A stretch of DNA of 64,000 nt from contig JANRMQ010000005.1 of NCBI GenBank assembly GCA_040981125.1, forward strand, positions 124,001 to 188,000. The letters are read 5' to 3'. A program made the position numbers and the translations under genes. Below are positions 25,425 to 33,583 of the stretch, piece after piece (within the stretch, counting starts at the first letter, position 1; each line of letters begins with the position of its first letter). The notes beneath the pieces were generated by a model that saw nothing but the letters and a program-made list of their open reading frames with translations, was not told the DNA's origin and made no database searches. This DNA is from DASSBQ01 sp040981125. Its GTDB lineage: Bacteria > Nitrospirota > Nitrospiria > Nitrospirales > Nitrospiraceae.

Positions 25425-27029
25425 TCACATGCGAAACACCGGCGCACGCGATTCGCGAATCGGACTCAGAGCCGCTACATCCAGGCATAGGCCCAGGACG
25501 CGCCGCGTTTCGATCGGATCGAGGATCCCGTCATCCCACAGGCGGGCGGTGCTGAAGCAGGGACTGCCTTCTTGCTCATACTGTTGGAGAATGGATCCCG
25601 AAAGCCGTCGCTGTTCATCGTCCGATACCGTTCCCTGTTCCCGCCGTCGCTGCTGTTGTTTGATCGTCACCAGAACCTGCGCGGCCTGCTGCGCTCCCAT
25701 CACCGAAATCCGTGCATTGGGCCAGACGAACAGGAACCGCGGCCCATAAGCGCGCCCGCACATCGCGTAGTTGCCGGCCCCGTGTGACGCTCCGATTATG
25801 ATCGTAAACTTCGGGACTTCCGCCGTCGCGACCGCCTGAACCATCTTCGCGCCGTCCTTGATGATCCCGCGCGTCTCGTACTCTTTTCCGACCATGAACC
25901 CAGGGATGTTCTGCAGAAAAATGAGCGGGATCCGCCGTTGGGAACAGAGCTGCACGAAGTGCGCGCCTTTGAGCGCCGAATCCGAAAACAGAATGCCGTT
26001 GTTCGCGACCAGGCCGACCTGGTGTCCCATCCAATGGGCGAACCCACAAACCAAGGTCCGGCCGTACCGAGCCTTGAACTCCTGGAACCGGCTGCCGTCC
26101 ACCAACCGGGCAATGATTTCATGCGCGTCACAGGTCTGGCGGGGATTCGCAGGAATCAGACCGTACAGACCGTCTGCCGGATACAACGGTTCTTCAATGT
26201 CGGCGCGGCGCGGCTTGGCCGGTTTCTTTCCCGCCGTGGCGACGATCGAGCGGCAGATCTCCAGGGCATCGCGATCATCGTCGGCCAGATGATCGCTGAC
26301 ACCGGACAGTCTGGTGTGCAAATCGGCGCCGCCGAGTTCTTCATGGGTCACCTCCTCGCCGGTCGCCGCCTTGACCAACGGAGGGCCGGCCAGATAAATC
26401 GTGCCGGTTCCCTTCACGATGACATTCTCATCGCACATGGCCGGCACATAGGCGCCTCCGGCCGTGCACATACCCATCACGACGGCGATCTGCGGAATCC
26501 CTGAGGCGGACATCCTCGCCTGGTTGTAAAAAATGCGACCGAAATGCTCCTTGTCGGCGAAGACGTCCGCCTGCATAGGCAGAAACACGCCGCCCGAATC
26601 CACCAGGTAAATGGCCGGCAGGCGGTTTTCCAAGGCGATTTCCTGCGCCCGCAGATGCTTCTTGATGGTGATGGGAAAATAGGTCCCGCCTTTGACCGTC
26701 GCGTCATTCGCGGCGATCACGCAGGGGCGTCCCGATACGTAGCCGATTCCCGTGATGATGCCGGCGCCGGGCACCTGATCGTCGTACATGCCGAACGCCG
26801 CCAACGGACTCAACTCCAGCCAGGGAGAGCCTTGATCAAGAAGAGCCGCGATCCGTTCGCGCACCGTCAATTTTCCGCGCTGCTTGTGCAACGTCACCGC
26901 ATCGGCCGGTCCGCCGGCTCGCGCTTGGATCAGATACTTCTTGAAATCCCCCATCAGTCGTTCGTAGCAAGCCTGATTGCGTGCGAATTCCTCAGAACCG
27001 GGGACAGCCGATGTCTTGAGAACCGGCAT
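25425..27029 (-). CDS. methylcrotonyl-CoA carboxylase beta (carboxyltransferase) subunit
   Basis: A 534-residue biotin-dependent carboxyltransferase. Segments IPQIAVVMGMCTAGGAYVPAMCDE, AGPPLVKAATGEEVTHEELGGADLHTRLSGVSDH and FLQNIPGFMVGKEYE match the MCC/geranyl-CoA carboxylase beta group rather than propionyl-CoA carboxylase. It would transfer CO2 from carboxybiotin to 3-methylcrotonyl-CoA. No biotin carboxylase/biotin carrier (alpha) gene accompanies it anywhere in the window, so the alpha subunit must be supplied from elsewhere. Confidence 0.93.
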   Translation of the reverse strand: MPVLKTSAVPGSEEFARNQACYERLMGDFKKYLIQARAGGPADAVTLHKQRGKLTVRERIAALLDQGSPWLELSPLAAFGMYDDQVPGAGIITGIGYVSGRPCVIAANDATVKGGTYFPITIKKHLRAQEIALENRLPAIYLVDSGGVFLPMQADVFADKEHFGRIFYNQARMSASGIPQIAVVMGMCTAGGAYVPAMCDENVIVKGTGTIYLAGPPLVKAATGEEVTHEELGGADLHTRLSGVSDHLADDDRDALEICRSIVATAGKKPAKPRRADIEEPLYPADGLYGLIPANPRQTCDAHEIIARLVDGSRFQEFKARYGRTLVCGFAHWMGHQVGLVANNGILFSDSALKGAHFVQLCSQRRIPLIFLQNIPGFMVGKEYETRGIIKDGAKMVQAVATAEVPKFTIIIGASHGAGNYAMCGRAYGPRFLFVWPNARISVMGAQQAAQVLVTIKQQQRRREQGTVSDDEQRRLSGSILQQYEQEGSPCFSTARLWDDGILDPIETRRVLGLCLDVAALSPIRESRAPVFRM

Positions 27030-27041
27030 CGCCTTTTCTCC

Positions 27042-27446
27042 TTACCGGCCGCGGAGGCCCCGTAAGAATTCCACGATCTCGTCCATGGGAGTTCCCGGGC
27101 GGAAAAGCGCCCGTACGCCCGCCGCCTTGAGACGCGGCACATCATCATCGGGGATAATCCCACCGCCGAACACGACGATGTCGCCCGCCCCCTGCTCCTT
27201 CAGCAGCTCGATTACACGGGGAAATAAGGAGTTATGGGCGCCGGAATGTAAACTGAGTCCGATCGCCTGCACATCTTCCTGGATGGCCGTCGCAACGACC
27301 TGTTCCGGTGTCTGGTGCAGCCCCGTGTAAACAACTTCCATCCCGGCGTCGCGTAAGGCGCGGGTGACCAGCTTCACCCCTCGATCATGGCCATCCAGCC
27401 CGACCTTCCCCACCAAGACCCGCATCGGTGCCGCGGCGACGGTCAT
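27042..27446 (-). CDS. B12-binding small subunit of an acyl-CoA mutase
   Basis: A 134-residue cobalamin-binding domain with the base-off motif DGHDRG (Asp-x-His-x-x-Gly, the His coordinating cobalt), then SLHSGAH and VVFGGGIIPDDD, the usual flavodoxin-like B12 fold. A separate small subunit is characteristic of isobutyryl-CoA and 2-hydroxyisobutyryl-CoA mutases and of archaeal methylmalonyl-CoA mutases. Its large subunit lies 1.2 kb upstream in the operon (28649-30244), separated by the metallo-hydrolase gene. It overlaps that gene by 4 bases. Confidence 0.93.
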   Translation of the reverse strand: MTVAAAPMRVLVGKVGLDGHDRGVKLVTRALRDAGMEVVYTGLHQTPEQVVATAIQEDVQAIGLSLHSGAHNSLFPRVIELLKEQGAGDIVVFGGGIIPDDDVPRLKAAGVRALFRPGTPMDEIVEFLRGLRGR

Positions 27447-28285
27447 AGTTTCACCTCTTCAAGAAAATATTTCCCTTCCATATCTTTCCTGACATGGCCG
27501 GCCTGGATCAGCGGGTCATGCTCAAAGATCAACAGCCAATTCTCCTCGAAGGCCCGGTCCAAGACCCATCGTTTGGTTTCGAGCGTCTGAATCGGATAGA
27601 GATCATATCCCATGATGTAAGGCAGCGGCAGATGCGAGACGGTCGGGATGAGGTCGCCGAGAAAGAACGCGGTTTTCCCTTCCGACTCGATCTTCACGCT
27701 CTGATGAAACCTGGTATGGCCGGCCGTGACGACGGCTGTGATGCCCGGCAGCAGTTCCGTGTCGCCGCTTAAGAACTCCCATTGGTTCACATGCGAGATC
27801 GGCGTGAAATTATCCCGGCGATAACTCGCTCTGGTGCGTTCATTGGCCCGAGCCGCATCATCGTATTCGCCGCGCTGAACATGATAGACCGCTTTGGGAA
27901 AGGCTGAGGACAATTGGTCATCCTCGTATTTGACCGTGTTCCCTCCGGCATGGTCGAAATGAAGGTGCGTATTGATCACAAGATGAATGTCGTCCCGGCT
28001 CAAACCTTGATGTTTGAGAGAGTCGCCTAAGGATGGCGTTCGCTCGACCGCGAACATCGAATAAAACCTGCCCTCTTCCTTGTCCCCCAATCCCGTATCG
28101 ATCAGGATATTTTTCCCATGGGCCCGGATGAGCAGGCAGGTTAGGCTCAACGGAATCCGGTTCTGGTCGTCGGCCGGACAGCATTTTTGCCAGAGCGCCT
28201 TCGGCACCACGCCGAACATCGCGCCCCCATCCAATCGGAACCGCCCGTCCGTGACCGGAACAATATCAAACGCCCCGAGCTTCAT
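27443..28285 (-). CDS. metallo-beta-lactamase-fold hydrolase
   Basis: A 280-residue protein with the zinc motif NTHLHFDHAGG (HxHxDH), a downstream His (TAGHTRFHQ), FFLGDLIPT and a final HDP, resembling the AHL-lactonase-like/quinoprotein-associated branch of the fold. The ATG at 28285 starts directly at the conserved domain; the 78-residue Arg-rich upstream extension in the same frame is non-coding. The substrate is unknown. Lying between the two mutase subunit genes, it may be a thioesterase or lactonase clearing a pathway intermediate, but that is a guess. Confidence 0.85.
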   Translation of the reverse strand: MKLGAFDIVPVTDGRFRLDGGAMFGVVPKALWQKCCPADDQNRIPLSLTCLLIRAHGKNILIDTGLGDKEEGRFYSMFAVERTPSLGDSLKHQGLSRDDIHLVINTHLHFDHAGGNTVKYEDDQLSSAFPKAVYHVQRGEYDDAARANERTRASYRRDNFTPISHVNQWEFLSGDTELLPGITAVVTAGHTRFHQSVKIESEGKTAFFLGDLIPTVSHLPLPYIMGYDLYPIQTLETKRWVLDRAFEENWLLIFEHDPLIQAGHVRKDMEGKYFLEEVKL

Positions 28286-28648
28286 AGATATCCTGACCCA
28301 TCGGCTTTTGAGCAGCACCGTTCGCGTCCGCCGGGCCGGCCCGACGAGCATCGCGAATCGCGCGGAGGTTCGGGCAACCGCACTTGCCGAGCAGATACGT
28401 TCGCGCCGGCGACGGCGAGGACTGTTCGACGTTTCGTTCGCGCGAAGCGAAGGACGAAACAAGTTCCGCAGTCGAGTAGATGCGAGGCTTAGTGCGGTCG
28501 AACCATAGCGCTTGAGCAAGGCGAGTCAGGCCGGTCCAGCTATCCAGCGACAGCTCATTCGCGCAGGATCCCGGGACAGCCGTTCTTTCGCTCGCTACAG
28601 CAGCTCGGTGAGCACGCATAAGATGTATTCCATTATCCCAGTGAACGC
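28286..28648. other. 363-bp gap inside the otherwise packed operon
   Basis: It lies between the two mutase genes on either side of the metallo-hydrolase. Elsewhere in the island gaps are mostly under 40 bases. It contains an inverted repeat, GTTTCGT (28431-28437) with ACGAAAC (28454-28460). Open frames through it are Arg/Ala-rich and lack ribosome sites. It may be an inserted repeat or a degraded gene, and could hold an internal promoter. Confidence 0.5.
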
Positions 28649-30244
28649 TCATAACACCACCGGCTCGCGATACGTCCCAAACACTTCTTTCAACGCCGCG
28701 CAAATCTCGCCCAACGTCGCCTTCGCCTTGACCGCCTCGATGAGATAGGGCATCACATTCTCGCTGCAGGAAGCCGCCTCCTGCAGCTCCTCCAACGACC
28801 CGGCCATCTTGAAGGGATCGCGGGACTTTCGAAGATCGGACAGGCGCGCGATCTGGTCCTGTTCTACCTCCGGCCCGATCTTCAAAATCGGAATCGAACA
28901 GGCTTCAGGCTCCACCTGCTCGGTCACGCCGACGATGCTGCGCTCGTGCTGTTCCAGTTCCCGTTGGTACCGTTGCGAGGCATCGAGAATCTCCCGTTGC
29001 GGAAATCCCCGTTCGATTGCCGCCACCATGCCCCCCATCTCGTCCAATCTACGGAAATAGTCCCGTGCCCCTTCCTCCAATCGATTGGTCAGGGTCTCGA
29101 CGAAGTAGGACCCGCCCAATGGATCTACGCTGTCGGCCGTTTCGCTCTCAGCGGCGATGATCTGCTGGGTTCTCAGCGCAAGTTTGACCGCCTCTTCGGT
29201 AGGCAGGGCCAAGGTTTCATCCATCGAGTTCGTGTGCAGGGATTGGGTCCCGCCAAGGACCGCCGCCAGCGCTTGAAGGGCGGTCCGAACTACGTTGTTC
29301 ATCGGTTGCTGGGCGGTTAATGAGCAGCCGGCTGTCTGGGCGTGGCAACGGAGCTGGAGCGAGCGGGGATTCTTTGGATGGTACCGTCTCTCCATTTCTC
29401 TCGCCCATAGCCGCCGAGCCGCCCGAAACTTGGCGATCTCTTCAAAGAAATCGTTATGCACATTAAAAAAGAATGATAGTTGCGGCGCAAATGTATCCAC
29501 GTCGAGCCCCGACCTGACGGCCGCCTCGACATAAGTCAGGCCATCGTAGAGTGTAAACGCCAACTCCTGCACGGCCGTGGACCCGGCCTCCCTGATGTGG
29601 TAGCCGCTGATGCTGATCGGATGCCACTTCGGCACATGCGTCGCGCAGTAAGCGATGGAATCGACAATGAGCCTGATGTGAGGAGCAGGCGGAAACAGCC
29701 ATTCCTTCTGGGCGATGTATTCTTTGAGAATATCATTCTGCAGCGTGCCTCCGAGCCGATCGAGCGCAATGCCTCGCTTTTCCGCCGTCACCAGGTACAT
29801 CGCAAAGAGCACGGCGGCCGGCCCGTTGATCGTCATCGACGTCGAGACTTGATCCAACGAAATGCCATCGAACAGCCGTTCCATGTCGGCCAGCGAAGAA
29901 ATCGACACGCCGCAGTAGCCCACTTCTCCATGCGCTCTCGGATCGTCGGAATCCAGACCCATGAGAGTCGGCAGATCGAACGCGACGCTTAATCCCGTCT
30001 GTCCGTGTTTCAAGAGATATTTGAACCGTTGATTAGTGTCGTCCGCGGAGCCGAATCCGGCGAACTGGCGCATGGTCCAGAGCCGGCTTCGATACATGGT
30101 GGGATAAATGCCGCGCGTGTAGGGAAATGAGCCCGGTTCGCCGAGATCCTGCTCGGCGTTCCAGTTCTTCAGATGATCCGCCGTATAGAGCCGCTCAATG
30201 TCAATACCGGATAGAGAGGTGAATCGGGATTTCCGCTCCTGCAT
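28649..30244 (-). CDS. B12-dependent acyl-CoA mutase large subunit, isobutyryl-CoA mutase type
   Basis: A 531-residue mutase TIM barrel. GGAGG upstream fixes the ATG at 30244; 101 codons of open frame before it are not coding. The substrate-recognition positions are diagnostic: RQFAGFG gives Phe61 and EYIAQKEWLFPP gives Gln179. Their separation of 118 residues equals Tyr89/Arg207 in methylmalonyl-CoA mutase and Phe80/Gln198 in isobutyryl-CoA mutase, so this protein has the isobutyryl pair. SGYHIREAG carries the conserved His. With the small subunit at 27042-27446 it should interconvert isobutyryl- and butyryl-CoA, or isovaleryl- and pivalyl-CoA. Confidence 0.92.
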   Translation of the reverse strand: MQERKSRFTSLSGIDIERLYTADHLKNWNAEQDLGEPGSFPYTRGIYPTMYRSRLWTMRQFAGFGSADDTNQRFKYLLKHGQTGLSVAFDLPTLMGLDSDDPRAHGEVGYCGVSISSLADMERLFDGISLDQVSTSMTINGPAAVLFAMYLVTAEKRGIALDRLGGTLQNDILKEYIAQKEWLFPPAPHIRLIVDSIAYCATHVPKWHPISISGYHIREAGSTAVQELAFTLYDGLTYVEAAVRSGLDVDTFAPQLSFFFNVHNDFFEEIAKFRAARRLWAREMERRYHPKNPRSLQLRCHAQTAGCSLTAQQPMNNVVRTALQALAAVLGGTQSLHTNSMDETLALPTEEAVKLALRTQQIIAAESETADSVDPLGGSYFVETLTNRLEEGARDYFRRLDEMGGMVAAIERGFPQREILDASQRYQRELEQHERSIVGVTEQVEPEACSIPILKIGPEVEQDQIARLSDLRKSRDPFKMAGSLEELQEAASCSENVMPYLIEAVKAKATLGEICAALKEVFGTYREPVVL

Positions 30245-30281
30245 GCGCCATCCTCCGTCACCGGCCGGCGAGACAATCAGG

Positions 30282-31160
30282 TCACATCGCCACCGGTTGT
30301 TCACTATAGAGATAGAAGCCCCGCCCGGTTTTCTTGCCGAGTCGGCCTGCATCCACGTATTTCCGCAGCAAGGGACAAGGACGGAACTTGGGATCACCGA
30401 GATCCTGGTGCAGGACCTCACAGATCGCGAGCACCGTGTCGAGGCCGATACGATCGGCCAAGGCCAAGGGACCGACCGGCTGATTCGTCCCTTCGACCAT
30501 CGCGAGATCGATCGCCTCGGCGGAGGCCACCCCTTCGTCCAACGCAAAGACCGCTTCGTTGATCATGGGCATGAGCACGCGGTTGACGATAAACCCCGGG
30601 ACATCCTTGGAGACCACCGCCGTCTTACCGAGGCGGCGAACTACGGCGAGAGCCAGTTGCATCGTCCGCTCCGACGTCTCGACCGCGCGCACGACCTCGA
30701 CCAGCCTCATGAGCGGCACGGGATTCATGAAATGAATGCCGACGACACGGTCGGCTCGTCCGGACGCCATGCCGAGCGTCGCGATCGAAATCGATGAGGT
30801 GTTACTCGCAAGCAGGACGGCCGGCTCACAGATCTTTCCCAGCTGAGCGAACAGTTCGCGTTTCATCACGGGATCTTCCGGGATGGCTTCAATCACCATT
30901 TGTGCGTCGCGCAACTGCTCGATCCGGCTGGTCGGTTGAATGAGATCCATCACGGCTCCGGATTGATCCCTTCTGAGCGTCCCCTTCTCAATTGCCCTCA
31001 TGATTCCCTGGCGAATCTTGGTGATCGCGCCATCGAGCGCCTGGTCCGTCACGTCCACCAATCTGACGTGCCAGCCGGCCATGGCCGACACTTGAGCGAT
31101 GCCGCGCCCCATCTGTCCGGCTCCCACCACGCCGATTGTCTTGATTTCATCAATGGTCAT
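30282..31160 (-). CDS. 3-hydroxybutyryl-CoA dehydrogenase
   Basis: A 292-residue NAD-dependent enzyme: Rossmann motif GVVGAGQMGRGIAQ, catalytic His in GIHFMNPVPLM, VSKDVPGFIVNRVLMPMINEA and the C-terminal GRLGKKTGRGFY. It oxidises 3-hydroxyacyl-CoA, here most likely 3-hydroxybutyryl-CoA formed after the mutase, dehydrogenase and hydratase steps. It lies 37 bases upstream of the mutase large subunit gene in the same transcript. Confidence 0.94.
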   Translation of the reverse strand: MTIDEIKTIGVVGAGQMGRGIAQVSAMAGWHVRLVDVTDQALDGAITKIRQGIMRAIEKGTLRRDQSGAVMDLIQPTSRIEQLRDAQMVIEAIPEDPVMKRELFAQLGKICEPAVLLASNTSSISIATLGMASGRADRVVGIHFMNPVPLMRLVEVVRAVETSERTMQLALAVVRRLGKTAVVSKDVPGFIVNRVLMPMINEAVFALDEGVASAEAIDLAMVEGTNQPVGPLALADRIGLDTVLAICEVLHQDLGDPKFRPCPLLRKYVDAGRLGKKTGRGFYLYSEQPVAM

Positions 31161-31187
31161 CGCCGGATCATTCGCCTCTCCTGCTGG

Positions 31188-31207
31188 ATTCCCGCTGTCG
31201 CGGGAAT
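31188..31207. repeat. dRS3-like hairpin repeat
   Basis: ATTCCCGC, a four-base loop and GCGGGAAT form a perfect 8-bp hairpin in the 80-bp gap between the dehydrogenase and thiolase genes. The core resembles the ATTCCC...GGGAAT dispersed repeats known from several proteobacteria. It might weaken read-through or stabilise the upstream mRNA. Confidence 0.6.
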
Positions 31208-31240
31208 GACCACGACTCCTAACTTCTAACTCAGAACTCT

Positions 31241-32431
31241 CTATTCCCTCCGCTCCACCACCACCGCGAGGGCCTCTCCGCCTCCGATGCAGAGGCTGGC
31301 AAGGCCCCGCCTGGCGTCCCGTGCTTCCATAGCATGGAGCAAGGTCGTAAGGATGCGAGCGCCTGTCGCGCCGATCGGATGGCCCAATGCCACGGCGCCA
31401 CCATTGACATTGACCTTGTCGACGTCCAAGCCCAGCTCGCGATTGATCGCCAGTGAGACGGCCGAGAAGGCTTCGTTGATTTCGAACAGATCAATGTCCT
31501 CAAGAGAGAGCCCGGTGTGCTTCAACACCAGCCGTATCGCTTCGACGGGGGCAATGGTGAACCATTCCGGTGCCAAGGCGGCACCGGCGTACCCGACGAC
31601 CCGGGCCATTGGCTTCAGGCCAAGCCTGTCTGCTTCCTCTTCCGCCATGATGATGAGCGCCGCCGCCCCGTCGTTGCACGAGGGAGAGTTCCCGACGGTC
31701 AGAATTCCATTGTCTTGAAAGGCCGGCTTGAGTTGCCGCATCTTGGTCAGTTCCACTCGGTTCGGCTCTTCATCGTCCACCACGACAAGGGGCTGACCCT
31801 TTCGCTGCGGCACGTCAACCGAAACGATCTCGGGCTTGAACGCGCCGGTGGCGATCGCATGACGCGCGCGCCTATAACTCTCCAGCGCAAAGTCATCCAC
31901 TTCCGCTCTGGAAAGCTGGTACTTCGCCGCACAGAGTTCTCCGGCATCACCCATATGGAAATTGTTATATACATCCCAGAGCCCGTCCTTGATCAGGCTG
32001 TCCGTCACTTCGCCATGACCCAACCGGTATCCCTGACGGGCCTTCTCCAAGAGGTACGGCGCCCTGGTCATATTCTCCATTCCCCCGGCCACGACCACAC
32101 GCGCCTCTCCGAGCCTGATCGCTCGGTCCGCCATGATCACGGTTTGGAGGCTGGAGCCGCAAACCTTGTTCACGGTCACGGCTCCGACGGAATGGGGCAG
32201 CCCGGCCCCGATCGCCGCTTGTCGCGCCGGCGCCTGGCCGAGCCCCGCGCTCAACACGCATCCCATCAGCACTTCATCGATGCGATCACCGGACATCTGC
32301 GCGCGCTTCAACGCTTCCGCAATGGCGACGCTGCCCAGTTTGGCGGCGGGTACTGTGCTGAATAGTCCGTTGAAGCTGCCCATCGGGGTTCGGACCGCGC
32401 TGACGATGACGGCTCGTGGTCTGGTGGTCAC
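31241..32431 (-). CDS. acetyl-CoA C-acetyltransferase (thiolase)
   Basis: A 396-residue thiolase with the nucleophile in NKVCGSSLQTVIMA, NEAFSAVS, GHPIGATGARI and the second Cys in LCIGGGEA. The GTG at 32431 is chosen because GGGAG lies upstream at good spacing and the codon overlaps the E2 stop as GTGA; an ATG at 32446 has no ribosome site. It cleaves acetoacetyl-CoA to two acetyl-CoA, ending the butyryl-CoA route and also able to use acetoacetate-derived acetoacetyl-CoA from leucine. Confidence 0.94.
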   Translation of the reverse strand: MTTRPRAVIVSAVRTPMGSFNGLFSTVPAAKLGSVAIAEALKRAQMSGDRIDEVLMGCVLSAGLGQAPARQAAIGAGLPHSVGAVTVNKVCGSSLQTVIMADRAIRLGEARVVVAGGMENMTRAPYLLEKARQGYRLGHGEVTDSLIKDGLWDVYNNFHMGDAGELCAAKYQLSRAEVDDFALESYRRARHAIATGAFKPEIVSVDVPQRKGQPLVVVDDEEPNRVELTKMRQLKPAFQDNGILTVGNSPSCNDGAAALIIMAEEEADRLGLKPMARVVGYAGAALAPEWFTIAPVEAIRLVLKHTGLSLEDIDLFEINEAFSAVSLAINRELGLDVDKVNVNGGAVALGHPIGATGARILTTLLHAMEARDARRGLASLCIGGGEALAVVVERRE

Positions 32432-33567
32432 AAGAATTTCTCCCATTCGCTCTGTTCGAGATAGCCTTTTACCTTGGACATGAATCGATCCGCCGTCGCA
32501 CCGTCGATCACCCGATGGTCAAATGACAGGCTCAAATAACACATGGAGCGGATGGCGATGGCGTCGTGGATGACGACCGCCCGCTTCTGAACAGCGCCCA
32601 CGCCGAGGATGGCGGTTTGCGGTTGGTTGATGATCGGTGTGCTGAAGAGGCTTCCGAATCCACCATGGTTGGTGATCGTAAAAGTTCCGTCTTGGACCTC
32701 CTCGGGCGTCAATTTCTTGGCTCTGGCCCGCTCAGCCAGGTCGGCGATTTCGCGCGCCAGCTGCCCCAGGCCTTTCCGATCCGCATGCCTGATGACCGGC
32801 ACCAGCAAACCCTCGTCGAGCGAAACCGCAACGCCCATGTGAATATCTTTTCTGACCGCGATTCCGTGATCACGCCAGGAGGAGTTCAGAATCGGGACAT
32901 CTTTGAAGGCCCGAATCACCGCATGAACGACGAAGGGCAGGTACGTCAGTGAACGGCCTTCTCGGAATTTGGCGATCGCGGAGAAGTCTGCTTCGAAGAA
33001 CGTCGCGACATGCGCGGCGGTACGGCGGCTCGAGACCATCCGTTCCGCAATCGTCTTCCGCATCTGCGTGAGCGGGATGATCTCGTCGTGAGGCGCCTCA
33101 TTCTGCTTGTCTTCGCGCCCTGCGGCGGCTTGATGCTTCGCGACGGCATCGAGCACATCTTTCTTCGTGACGCGGCCTCCTTCACCGGTTCCGGCGACGG
33201 TGGAAAGATCGATCTCATGCTCTTTCGCCAACTGCCTGACTGCCGGCGAATAGTGCTGTCCGCTTTCCGCCGCGGGTTCCATCGGCCGGACCACCACGCC
33301 GCCCACACGATTGATGACGCCGGTTGCCGGTTGGCCGTCGAGTCGCGCCAGTAATGTTCCGACCGGCACAGTCTCTCCCTCGCGGATCAGAATGTCGGTG
33401 AGTACTCCTGTTGCCGGACTGGGAATTTCCAACGCCACCTTATCGGTTTCCACCTCCAGAAGCGGCTGGTCTCGCTCAACCGGACCGCCTCGGGCAATCA
33501 GCCACTTCACCACCGTCCCTTCGGCAATACTTTCGCCGAGTTGAGGCATTACGATATCCGTCGCCAT
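32428..33567 (-). CDS. 2-oxoacid dehydrogenase E2 (dihydrolipoyl acyltransferase)
   Basis: A 379-residue E2: one lipoyl domain (residues 1-75, lipoyl-lysine in VETDKVALEIP), a peripheral-subunit-binding domain (SPAVRQLAKEHEIDLSTVAGTGEGGRVTKKDVLDA) and a catalytic domain ending with SLSFDHRVIDGA (catalytic His and Asp). It transfers the acyl group to CoA. With the E1 genes just upstream it should form a branched-chain 2-oxoacid dehydrogenase; E3 is not encoded here. The ATG at 33567 has GGAGC upstream and lies 16 bases after the E1 beta stop. Confidence 0.94.
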   Translation of the reverse strand: MATDIVMPQLGESIAEGTVVKWLIARGGPVERDQPLLEVETDKVALEIPSPATGVLTDILIREGETVPVGTLLARLDGQPATGVINRVGGVVVRPMEPAAESGQHYSPAVRQLAKEHEIDLSTVAGTGEGGRVTKKDVLDAVAKHQAAAGREDKQNEAPHDEIIPLTQMRKTIAERMVSSRRTAAHVATFFEADFSAIAKFREGRSLTYLPFVVHAVIRAFKDVPILNSSWRDHGIAVRKDIHMGVAVSLDEGLLVPVIRHADRKGLGQLAREIADLAERARAKKLTPEEVQDGTFTITNHGGFGSLFSTPIINQPQTAILGVGAVQKRAVVIHDAIAIRSMCYLSLSFDHRVIDGATADRFMSKVKGYLEQSEWEKFL

Positions 33568-33583
33568 CGAAGCTCCATAATTA

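Noticed and set aside
28286..28519. 78-residue Arg-rich extension of the metallo-hydrolase
   Set aside because: No ribosome site, low-complexity Arg/Ser content, and the conserved domain starts exactly at the ATG at 28285.
28649..30244. Annotation as methylmalonyl-CoA mutase
   Set aside because: The two substrate-recognition residues are Phe and Gln, not Tyr and Arg, and no propionyl-CoA carboxylase or epimerase is present in the window.
30245..30547. 101-residue extension of the mutase large subunit
   Set aside because: It overlaps the hydroxybutyryl-CoA dehydrogenase gene, is unlike mutase N-termini, and GGAGG precedes the internal ATG.
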